A stretch of 64,000 nt of DNA from Latrodectus hesperus (lineage: Eukaryota > Arthropoda > Arachnida > Araneae > Theridiidae), in NCBI GenBank assembly GCA_037975125.1, contig CM075853.1:24563399-24627398 (forward strand), in the 5' to 3' direction. Every line of letters starts with the position of its first letter. The stretch's first letter is position 1. Position numbers and translations under genes: made by a program. Under the pieces are notes generated by a model, which was not told where the DNA came from, searched no databases, and saw only the letters and a list, made by a program, of their open reading frames with translations. Positions 11,468 to 23,400 of the stretch are shown one piece after another.

Positions 11468-14400
11468 TTTTCTTTTGAGTTTTGTTGGAGGATGGTGCTG
11501 CAACCACTTGGTCTTCTAGAGTCCTACGAGTGGGCAATCATATAATTAACATTACAAATCAGGTGCCTATTTACACAAGCAGTTCAATTAGAAGGAATAA
11601 TACTAGTTATTAGTAATTTAATTTGGAAAAATATTCCCATCAAAGTATTGGTCATAAATTAAATTTTTGTTTTTATGTTTATGTTTTCATGTTTCTACAT
11701 AATTTTATAAGTTTAATACTTATAAATTGCACTAGTATAGTAAAGGTTACTCTATAAAATAGATATTGGGACATAAATGTTGATGTTTATTTTTTTACAT
11801 GTAGTATATTCTTTTATATTTCATAGTTTCTTTATAAGTTTGATGAATATTTTATTAAAAAGAATTAAGATAAACCCAAAATATTTTTTACATATATCAT
11901 TATCAGAATGTATAATCTATTGAGCAAAATTGTGTGTTTTTACGGTTCTACAGTTTTAAGCATTCTGTTTTAAGCAAAAATGTCGCTAGTAGTGTCTCCT
12001 GATTTTTCCTCTCAAAATCAGTAGAATCTACTGATTTTTTTCCTACAAGGTTGAAAGGTATGTAGTTTATTTTTAACCTGGAAACAAAATGTAATATGAT
12101 GTAGAAAAAATATTTAGCAACAAAATACTACTTCTTCCACAAACTATATCTCAATGTAACATTGATTTTTACTAGGAAATTTCAAAGAAAGGAAACTTTT
12201 TAATAATATTTTCCTATATTTATTTATTATTATTATTAAATTTTAAAATATTAGGAGTCTGCATTTGCTTAGATTTGCTTGCAATTTTTTGATAATGAGC
12301 AAAATTAGAAAATGGCAGAAAACACGTGTACTATCGGTTAAATAGTATTGAAGTTGTTTTCTATAAAGTCCTTTTCATTCAAGAGTTAATTTAATATTTT
12401 TAAGTTTCATTTTAAAATAATTATCTACTTTCTTCAAGTAAAAATAAGTGTCACCATTGTGATGTGTTCCAGAGATCTATTATCATTTTCTCCTCTTCTC
12501 TTTAGCTTCATTTTCCTTTCTCCCTCATTGTGGTTGTGTTCTCTGAAGTTGAGAGTTCACTATGAGTAGCTGTTGCCGATCTGTTCCCATTAGCCTCTCT
12601 TGAGGACTAAATTACCAATGGGTTTGCTATGTGTGGAGACCCTTGTATCTGGAAAGGATAGTCCTAGTAATTGAGGATCCCAGTGACCAACACATTACTT
12701 TGGTCCCTTCTTCGAGTAATTGGGAGATGTGATCTTCAGCACATTAGTCTGCTTTATGGATCAAGCAATCATCTACTGACTGAAGGATTTGTTAAAGATG
12801 GAGGCTACTTCAGGAGTGTATTGAAAGCGTATAGAATCTGGATAGCACTGATGCAGGTAGTCTACACCCCCTTGTTGGATTCAATAGTGGGTGTTGTAAT
12901 CAGGTTCCAAATTACTAATCTTTGTCAGGAATTTTCTCTTCCATAAAAAAAAAAAAAAACAGTGCTTGCTTGTCAAGCTAAGTTTTTGTCACCAAACAAA
13001 CTTAAGGTTTGTTTGAATCTGTGTATCCTTTTCTTATTTAAAACTGTGTTTGTGGTCAGGTTGCAAATATGGAAAACACAAGGAAGCATAGTTCTGATTA
13101 CTTATTGGTTGAAGTGGATAACAAAAAACAGGCAGAGGTAATAGCAAACATAAAATGTTTTGCTAATATATGCATAACAGTCTCTACCCATGGGAATTTA
13201 AACTTTTCTCATGGCACAATCCTTGCAAGAGGTTTGTTTATTGTGTCCACAGAGGAAATTCTTAAATATATGCATAATCAAAATGTCTGTGATGTTCAGT
13301 GAATTGAAGTCATAAGAGATGGTAAATTTGTGATATAAAAAATCTTATTCTGACTTTTGTTACATCTGACTTGCCACATTATATGAAACCTGGATATATG
13401 CATTGCCCTGTGTTACTATGTACCCCCAATCTACTTCATTGCTGCTGATGTCAACACTATGGTCACTCAAGAACAATATGCAAAAGTAACCTTACCTGCA
13501 TTTAGTGTGCAGAAGTTGGTCACAATAACTAAAACTGTATTCTAGAAGTAAGTAAACTGCAAACCCTTTTTATTCTCAAAATTGCCCAACTTGGTTATGA
13601 GAAAAAGATAATATCAGTTAAAATTACCAACAAATGTGTTCTTATACAGGGACTTGACTGCTTGCAACATCTATCTCTCATGCAAGTATAAGCTTTATGA
13701 CAAAAAAAAAAAAAAAAAAAAATAAATTTAGCAATACACGAACTAGTGTCACCATTCCAGCTGGAACTTTCCAGCTGGCAAACTAGGAGCTGTCCACGCT
13801 CCTAGTTTGCCAAAACTGAGTGTACTTCTGCTGGGGGGGGGAGGATTTATCACTCAATGGCGTCATTCAGTTAGGTGAGCTAAATGAATTGATTGAATAA
13901 CTTCCAATTTCTTACTTTGGGGATTTTAATGGCCATAGTCCTTTTTGAAGCAGTGACAATACTAATTCTCAAAACCATCAATTAGAACAGTTTACTTCTG
14001 ATAATTCTTTGTTTGTTGAATAATAATAAGAAAACATTTTTACAAACCTTCAAAAACGTTTCACTCATTTGATTTAGCCATTTGTTCTTTGCATTTTTAC
14101 CTGTTAATATAATTGTGGAAGATCTAAGTGATCAATTTCCAGTTTTTAATCACTCAGGCTGGATGTTGTAGTGAGAAAGTACTTATATATACAGTTTATT
14201 TACAGTAGTTTTTTTACACAACTTGATTAGTGACTACAAATGTTATGGTCATTTGTAAGAATATCAGTGAAGCCATGAAAAGAGTCACTAAAACAATTAT
14301 ATGAGCTGTTGACTTAGTAATTCCAATGAACTCCTGTAGGTTTCATGACAATTATTATTCCACCTATATCATGAAGACATTGTAGATATTGATGGAATAA

Positions 14401-17400
14401 TGATTGTTGTGAAGCCTACATTAACCAAAGAAAGTTTATGGAACATGTTTGGAGATAATCGTACAACTGTTTATCTTTTAGCTTTTATGGAAGCCATAGC
14501 ACATAGAACTTGTCATTGAAGCTGATAAGAATGTTGGTGTGATTATGTATCTTCTCTTATGCTTTCAACATCTTGTAAACTGTAAAAATGTAAAAGTGGC
14601 CACTGATTCATACCAGAAATTTTCCTTTCCTGACCATAACTGCTAAATACACTTCACCTGTTGACATAGCTAATGTCTTATGAGAAACTTTTGCTAAAGT
14701 CTCCATCTCCAATACTTATAGTCCTACATTTTTAAGCACAAAATATCATGCGGAACAAACAGCCATCAGATTTCACTGTAGGCAAATTATGCATTGCGAT
14801 TATGAGTTTTGTATGTATGAATTAAAGAAAGCATTTCACCAAGCAAATAATACAAGTACAAGGCCAAGTAGAATCAGCTGTAATCTGCTTCAAAATTTAT
14901 GTCCAGACTCCCTTTTGAATATACTTTAGATAATAGAATTTAGATTGAAAATGTATATCCATCTACTTTGCTGAAAGCTATAGTTATTCCCATATTAAAT
15001 TATGATAAAAATCCCTCTAATCTGATAAGTTATTACCCAATAGCACCTGCCAGTTGCTGGAGAAAACTTGAGCATATGGTCAAGGCTTGTCTTGCCTATG
15101 TCTTGGAAACAAGTAAATGCATTTTTCCTTATCATAATGGATTCTGTAAAGGTAGATCTACTATAGATAACATCCTTTAATTAGGAACACTATTTTGAAA
15201 TGCATTTGTCCATAAAAATCACTTGATGTGAATCTTCGATATAGATATGGAATATGATCATACATGGCATTATGGAATTCTCTGTAAATTGCATGATTTT
15301 GGTTTTGGAGTAACCTCTCTCTTTCTTTCTAGAGCCAATTTTGCTTCTGTATTTTTACTGTTCTTGTTGAATCAATATTTTCAGACCCTTCTACTCAAAC
15401 TGGTAGGAGTATCTTAGGGTCTTACACTTTTCAACATTTATTTAAACAGTATTCTTCATAATATTCAATCACTAGTTTATGGCACACTATACATTGATGA
15501 TTTATGAATCTCTTGTCAAGGATTCAGCATTTGATTAAGAGGCAATTCAAACAGAACAATATATTGACTTGGTGTGAATAGAATGCTCATACTGTATCAA
15601 TAAACAAAACAAATTGCATTTGTATCTGCAGAAAAACCAGTCTCCATTCTGAGCCCAAAATAAAAATTAGAAATTCTACTATCCCTACTGTGGTTAATGA
15701 GTTTAGATTTCTCGATGTTATTGATAGAAAGGATTCCTTTTCCTCATCTGTGTAAGAAGTGTGAAAGGTTATTAAATATCCTTAAAGTATTATCTAATAC
15801 ATCTTGAAGTGAAAATAAAATTTCACTGCTTTGAGTATACCAGTCTGCTAAATTATCTCATATTGATTATGGATGAGCTTGACCATCTGCTCTTCGCAGA
15901 TTGGAGACTGTACACTATTCTGCCCATAGAATTCATTATAGTTTATTCCGTACCTCCCCTGTGGAAAATTTTTATCTGCTTTACCACCATCTTTAGGTCT
16001 ACCTTTCTAATTGTCAGGTAAGCATTTTTTTAAAAATATCTTATCTAAATCATCTTTAACATTCCATGAGAAACTTTCCTTGTCTCATAAGAGCCGAGCT
16101 GGCAGCCGAATGGTTAGTGGTCTTGCCTTCGGTTCAACAGTTTGTGGGTTAGAACCCCACCTTGGGCATTGATGTTTTTAGTGGTTCAGAATGCACTTTA
16201 AAACATAGGTCCGGGTTTAATTAACCCTTGTGTGCAAAAAATGACTATTGAGCGACAAACCAAACCAACCAACCTTGTCTCATAAGACTTTATGAAACAT
16301 ACACTTCTCACATCTTATCTTTCATGCATTGTACAAAATCGCCTTTTACTATTTTAGGCATTTATGACTTATGAACTCAAAGGTCTAATACACTGAGATT
16401 TCCATCATGGAATATTCCTGCCTTTGAAGTCATTAGTTATTAACTCTTTATGTTGTGTAAACAAAATGCTTACAGCCTTGGTCGTCTTCCAACAGACCTT
16501 TGCTTGTCACTGCTGCCAGTTCTCATCCTATTTACCAGTTTACAAATGATGGTTCTAGAGCACTAGGATATGTGTGGATTGGGATATTACCATGATAGAT
16601 ACCACTTTACAGTTATCACCTCCTTAAATGCTGTTCTATATATACTGCAGAGGCAACAGCAATCAAGATGACTTTAAAGCACATCAGCTGGGAATAAGAA
16701 TTTAATTTTCTTTATTTTTACTGATAGCAAGAGTGTCGTGGAGCAGTTGGAAAATTTTACCTAGTTGTGGCTGATTTTATAAAATTTTTAATTTCTTTGA
16801 GCAGTAAAGGATTTAATATAATCTTTATTGGGTTCTGGGGCATGACCAGATACAGCTGTGAAAAATGACTATATTGATATTTCATTTCCTGTTCCTTATA
16901 TTCATGTCAAATATTCAGTTAAAACTTCTGTTCACAATATATGGCAGGATTTGTTTTGGTCCATACAAGTCACAAACTTTTTAATGTTTCATCGTTATTT
17001 CATATCCGGTTTTACCAGTGCGAGATGGGCTGTGGTAGCTTAGTGGCTTGGGCATTGGCGTCCCATCTGAAAGGGTGGAATGCAGTTCCCAATGCCACCA
17101 AAGACCCACCAAGTGCACGTGATATACCTGCCTGTTAAATCTGTAAAATTGAAACTTCTGTCATTGGTCGTTGAGTAGTTAATGTGAGTGCAATGGTCTG
17201 TAGAAAATTTTCTCCTCCTTCAGATAAATGTCAAAATTAAGAGAGTGGATCCTCTGGTGGTGCCATCTATCAGAGGAGTCTTAGAGCTAAGTCATATTTC
17301 ACCTTCGTGATGTTTTAGTTAAAGAAAAGACACTGACTTAGATTTGCATTGCTGATGGCAAAGCGAGCCTGATTTATCCAAATGTCCTAAGTAACAACAA

Positions 17401-20400
17401 TACCAGTTGGAGAGGGTGATGTTAGATTGACTTGCCTTTGCATTTGACATACATATTTTACCTATGAGTATGAATTTTTACTTGATATGCCTTCTCGGTA
17501 CCAGGCATGTAACAAAGCATACACAGTTTATCCCATTTTAATTTTTGTCTGATTTTTTAATCATCAGTGTTTCACCTCTTTAAAGAGCAACACTTTATCA
17601 TTGCATGATTTGATTAGTGAACTTACCTCATTCCAATCTTTTCGCATTTTTATTTATAATTGGTTTTTTAGTTTTGATCTAAATTTTAATAATTCAAATT
17701 TTTATTAATCCTTCAATTTTAATACTTTTAGCTATTTTTTTTATACAATTTAAATATAGTTATCTAAGCTTCCGTGTTGGCATTTTACTGCTATCATTTG
17801 AAATTTTATCATATATACATATATGTCTTAATAAATTTTACATACCATGTAAAGAAGTTTATATATTGTATTCATAAATTAATCTAATCTATATATGATA
17901 AAAACACTGCATTTTTTTATTATCTTATTAAAAATTTAACATGTTGCAATTGTTGTGTAAATCTTTTATATAATCATTAAACATTTTACTTTACTTTGAA
18001 TTATCTATTTATTAATTTATTTTGATTTTTTATTGATAAAATAAAAATTTCTGCATACTTATTGATGCTTTAAATATTTAGCTGCTGGATATAAATTTTA
18101 TTAAATTTATATGCATATATTTTATATGTCACAGAATATAAAATGTTGTTAATAAAATTGGTAATCCTTATGTATAAACATTGGAAATCATGTTTGGAAA
18201 TAAATTTCATTTAAGGATCTTATGTCTCAAACTATCACATTAAAGATTAGTTATATGACCAATAACATTTAGCTAAAAAAAATTCAAAGTATTTAAATCT
18301 ATTAATTTCAAAAAATGCAATGGTTTTGTATAAGAAATATTAAAGTCTATTATACACCTACAATCAATCACCAATGACATGGTGATAGTTCGTTTATCAT
18401 GGTTTTATTTACATTATTAGTGATCAACTCTAATAATATTTTATAATTAAAATAGTATAAAGGATTTGATTTAAATATTGTTATATAGATTTTTATGATT
18501 CTATATCATTATTAATAATTCAAGTTATAGTAATTGACAATCAGCTTATATGTTAAATTTAAGATATTTATTAATTTTTTCCCTTGTTTGCTTATTTAAT
18601 ATACTCTTTAACTGAATACCAAATAAATGTAAGTTGGCATCTTTATCCATCAGCTTTATCAGAAAGACATTGGGACTTAATTACTTAACATTCTTGTCAC
18701 TTAAAATGATCAGTAAACTGTTAATTTTCAGTGCTTCATTGATGAATGTATCAGGGTTGTTTAAAATAGTGGAAAAGTCTTGATGCAAATAATGCATTTT
18801 ATATGTGATAATATGAGACTGAGTTAAATGAGTAACTACTGGTTTCTTATTACTGATTGTTACTTAGAATTTCAAGGTTGTGTTTGTAACAACCTTGAAA
18901 CTTTAGGGTGTAAATGTACATGAACGAGACAGGTGAAAATGAGATCTGTCAGTTACAAAGAGGGCAGATAATAGGAGCCTATTTACTCAGTGCAACAGTA
19001 AAAAGTTGTGTAGCTGTTGTTGATATAAACAAGGAACACAGCAATGATCATAACAACATGCTGCAATCATGATGAAATAACATTTGCAAAGCAGGCTTAA
19101 TAAAGGAAAACCAAATTTATTGCTAGTGACAGAGGATTTAAGAAGATTGTGATTATTATAAGGAAGTTCATTGTTGCAGGTAATGATTTAGCTGATTGAA
19201 TATCTAAAACCCAGAATCAATTCACATAGTTGGCTAGAAATTGCATGAATAAAATATTTGTGACAGATCTTTGATTGCAAAATTTGTTGTGACCGATAAA
19301 AATCATGAAGAATGAGTATGCAGGTGCAAGAACTAGAAAATTTTGACTGTGAATCAATGGAAACATGTCTTGTTTTCTTATGATTTTGGTTTCTCTTGGT
19401 TTCCTTCCAAAGAATGGGTTTATGTGTGGCAAACCTCAAACCCAGACTGTCTTCCTAAAAGTGAGACATGGGGATTGTTTGGGTCACATATAATATTAGC
19501 AGGCCACCAATGCTGATTATTGCTAATTTAACTGACCAACTGCATTTTACAACACAGATATTGCTAACATCAAGATGATAATTCATCAATTCAACATAAT
19601 GATCATGCTTATAGTAACATAAGAACTCAATTGCATATATTCTAGGACCTGTCCAATCACCCTTAATTTTATGATGTTAAAACCTAAACATCATAGAACC
19701 TGTGTGGTTTGTTTTTTAGAAGGAGTGAGATTTTATTATTTCTTCCTGTTTTTTTTACCAGGAGTTAGTAGTTTGTGCATGAAGAATGGTAAAACATCAT
19801 ATTTTTTACTTCACAGAACTTGTATAGATTCATTACGTTGAAGATTCAGTTATTTTAACCAATATTAGTGATCCCACTCAGTATTAGGTACAAAATATTT
19901 CTTTTTGTCATTGATTTTTACTCTATTTTATATAATTCTTGCATACTTTTTGCCTTTAATATTACTCTGGCTGATTGAAACATCTTTAATATTAATTGTT
20001 GTATAAAATTGAACTCAGTTGTATCCATTTATAAATATTTTTATGCTTTTTAATTTTTTTTGTTTGTTTTCTTTTTAATTTTTTTTTGTTTCAGATTTTA
20101 TAATTTCATACAGAACTTTAAATAGTAATGTTAATGTTTTTTCAGAAATGCAAAGAATATGATGATAATCATTATGCTTCTCCTGTAGAAATATTGGGAG
20201 ATGCGATGTGGCTTTATCATAATTGTGTCATTAAATATGGAGGTAATTTTTTTTCTTTTGTAAAAATAATCATGTAAAACCATTGAAATTAATTTTATTT
20301 TTATAAATATTTAAATCAGAGCATGACAAATATTGCAATTTATTTAAAGTAGAAAAATGCGATTTATACTTGCATATGACATACTAGCTGATTCAAGTTT

Positions 20401-23400
20401 TTTTGTTTACATTATAATTTAACCCTTTGATGGTTATGAACGAGCTGAGCTCGCAATCGAATCGTGCTTCATAATGCGCGCAAACGAGTTCCGCTCGGCA
20501 GCGTGTTTTCGACCGATAAGGTTAGAAACGAGTTCTGCTCGCGTAGTTAAATTTTCCCCCAATGCGCGCTGACAAGCTGAGCTCGTTCGCCAATATTATT
20601 TTGCATTGATAATGTTACAAACGAATCCTACTCGCAAATTTAGTTAGTTTTACTGTTTATAGATGGCAGTACGAGTTCCATGAATTTCTTTTCATAATGA
20701 TTGAAGTTGTTTATATTTTTACCTTGTTGTTTATATAGCCATTTTGGTGTGGTATTTTGAGTGTTTGTAAAGAAAAATGGCTCAAAAGCGAAAGTTAAAT
20801 GATATTGATTATGACGATGATTATGATTGTGATACAGAAAGCTTATCTAGTTTTGAATCTGATGACGACTTTGTTCATAATATATCAATATTAGTGTTTT
20901 ACATTAGTTGTATTTATTTAGACTTTTCAATTTAATATTTGTATAAACTTGTATTTATATTTAACGATTATTATTTATAAAATTGGTTATTATCATTTAT
21001 AATTTACTATTTACAAATTATCATTTATTAATTATTTTAAAGTACTTAAAAACTGGTATTTATGTATTAAAAGTACTTTAAGAATTTTATAAAACGCGCG
21101 AGGTGAGCTATCCACCTCATCGCCACAGAAGGGTGACATTTTCGGAAGAACGGCGGAGGAAAACAGCTGCGAATTTCGACTGCTGTTTAGTCGCAGTACA
21201 GCGCGAATTAAGTAAGCGAAAACTGCTACTTTCCCTAACCGCTAAAGGGTTAATGTATAATGTATAACAAATATTTTTTAGAATATCATATTATGGCTAG
21301 TGCAATGAAGAAATTGAAATTATTCGAAACATGTAGTAGCAGAGATTTTTGTAAATGTTTTGCAAATATTTGTAGATTGTTTGGAGGAAATAAGATCATT
21401 TCTAAATAATGAGAATATTATGGACCAATACAATTACTTATTGTATGTCAAATGGCTAGCAAAGTTATATTTTTTCACTTTTTTATGCGCTCACTTAAAT
21501 ATAAAACTGCAAGGCATTAATAAAACAGTTATTATAATGTTTGACTTAATCAAAGCGTTCGAAGTCAAATTACATATTTTTAATCATGATATTATTTCAA
21601 ATTCATAAAAATATTTTTGGAATACAAATTTTTTCTGAAAGTGAATGTCACAAAAAGTCAAATAAAGAGACATTAACGAAAGAATTTTCAATGATAATTC
21701 AACCCCTGATTCATGAATTTTCTGCAAGATTTACGCAGTTTAAAGAATTTTAAGAAACTTTAAAATTTTTATATCCTGAAACAATTCTATTTGAAAAAAT
21801 GAATATAGGAATAGAATGATGGGTAGCGAACACTGCATGCGTACTGTTGAAATTAACTAAATGTGAACCAGATATTAAATCTTTATCATCTTGTGTACAT
21901 CAACAAAAGATACATTAAGAGCAATTGTCTTTAACATGAATTTTGTTTCTAGCATATTGCTTTTTGTAAAACATTTATTAATAAAAAGTTGTTTAACGTA
22001 GAATTACTTTTATTTATTTATTTAATTATAATTATGTATAGTTTCACCACACTAACATTTCGAATGAAATTTTATGATGGTACGAACATCAAAAAATGCT
22101 CTCCAAATCTGTTCTACTATATCATCATCTATGGTTTGACGACCCAGGGTGAGGCAAGATCTTCTGAATTATATGCTTTCAACCATTTCTACTAAGTGCT
22201 AAATTCTTCCAGCTCTTTGTTCTGATAACAAAACAATTTCTTCTACTGCATCTAGCTATCAGAGTCTAGTCTTTTGCTTCTTGTGTTCTATGGTCTAGAT
22301 GAAAAGATTTCCTGTAGTGTGTTATTACTCAAGCAGATGACGTATTCGCCCAGTTGAGTTGGCTTATTTTAGTATACTGAACAATATTTGGCTCTCTTAA
22401 CATTAAATATAGTTTTGTGTTTTCTATGCCAGATACTATTTTTTTTAATTCCACCAAAAATACTTCTCAGAATCTTGTGTTCAAAGATGCCTCCCTTACA
22501 GTTATGGTTCATGTATCCAAAACTTAAGTCAGTAGAGGACAAATAAGGATCTTATAGAGTGACCTTATAGATTTATTTGTCTTCTGCTGACTTATGTTAT
22601 CCTTATAAATAAAATGTTGGATCTTTAATCCATACCTCCATAGCAAGCTTTATTTGTAATTATATGTTTCTTAACTAGTATATCACTGATAGTTAGAAAT
22701 ATAATAAACATATATTCAGTGTTATCTTAAATCTTGGAAAATGTTTTATCAGGGTTCGCACAACTCCTTGAAACTCCTTAAATTCCAAAAAAACTTTTTA
22801 AGGGCCCTTGAAACTCCTGGAATTTTGACTTGATTCCTTGAAAATCATGAATTACTCCTGGAATTTTTTCTTACCTTGATACATTTATTTTTTTCTAGAA
22901 AATATTATAATTAACTTTTTGTTTTAATATTGCCACTAGATGACAGCATGATTGATATTAAATTTTTGCATTTGTAACTGTTGATTTCTATTAAGGGTTA
23001 TAAGATCTAGTTCAGCTAAAATAATTTCATGATAATTCGGTTTAATAATATTTAGATTTAAGTGAAGTGAAGACTCTCCAAACAAAATTAATATATTGCG
23101 CAATTCAGACGGCCGATTTTAATTGATTCTTTTTTATTTGCTGCTGTTTTCCTTCTTCTTAGAGTTGGGTGTGTATTATATTGAGCACCTCTGCTTTTAT
23201 CGGCATTTTGTATCATTAACTCCAAACCCAATGTTTCCTAGTTACAGTTGCTCGGGTCTCCCACTTTATTAATAAAGTCCGATAACCCTTGAATGGAGTC
23301 CAAGTGTAACTTTCTAGTATGGATAATGCTTAAAGAATTTAATCTAGAGAGGGCAAGAGCCTCACATTCGTAAATGATATGCTGTGCCGTTTCCTCTTGC

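Larger units (their letters stand above)
12470..17690 (+). mobile_element. Decayed full-length-like LINE (jockey/R1-type)
   Basis: Less AT-rich 5' region (12470-13060), ORF1 remnant (13069-13302), reverse transcriptase blocks (14968-15750, including GTLYIDDL near 15482-15510), RNase H remnant ([15 protein letters not shown] near 16720-16760) and a C-terminal [12 protein letters not shown] block near 17490. That is the order of a jockey/R1/I-type non-LTR retrotransposon. It is riddled with stops and is interrupted by two SINEs at 16093 and about 17025. Confidence 0.8.
20419..21253 (+). mobile_element. piggyBac-like deletion derivative with TTAA duplication
   Basis: TTAA at 20419-20422 and 21250-21253 flank inverted ends CCCTTTGATGGTTA and TAACCGCTAAAGGG. 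The TTAA target and CCCTTT-type ends are the piggyBac hallmark. The interior keeps only the transposase start: ATG at 20776 with [18 protein letters not shown] followed by an acidic Ser/Asp-rich stretch, then stops. The left 200 bp is GC-rich and carries five copies of a 16-bp motif (consensus AACGAGTTCYGCTCGC). Confidence 0.85.

Noticed and set aside
11324..11545. Open frames across TA repeats (11324-11545, 11334-11537, 28334-28588)
   Set aside because: They encode Tyr-Ile runs from a microsatellite and exist on both strands. Not genes.
12671..12946. 91-codon + strand open frame
   Set aside because: It lies in the less AT-rich 5' region of a LINE, has no protein-family match and ends in a poly-A run.
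16093..17110. tRNA-like heads considered as tRNA genes
   Set aside because: They have degenerate boxes, no complete cloverleaf and long non-tRNA tails; one has target-site duplications. They are SINEs.
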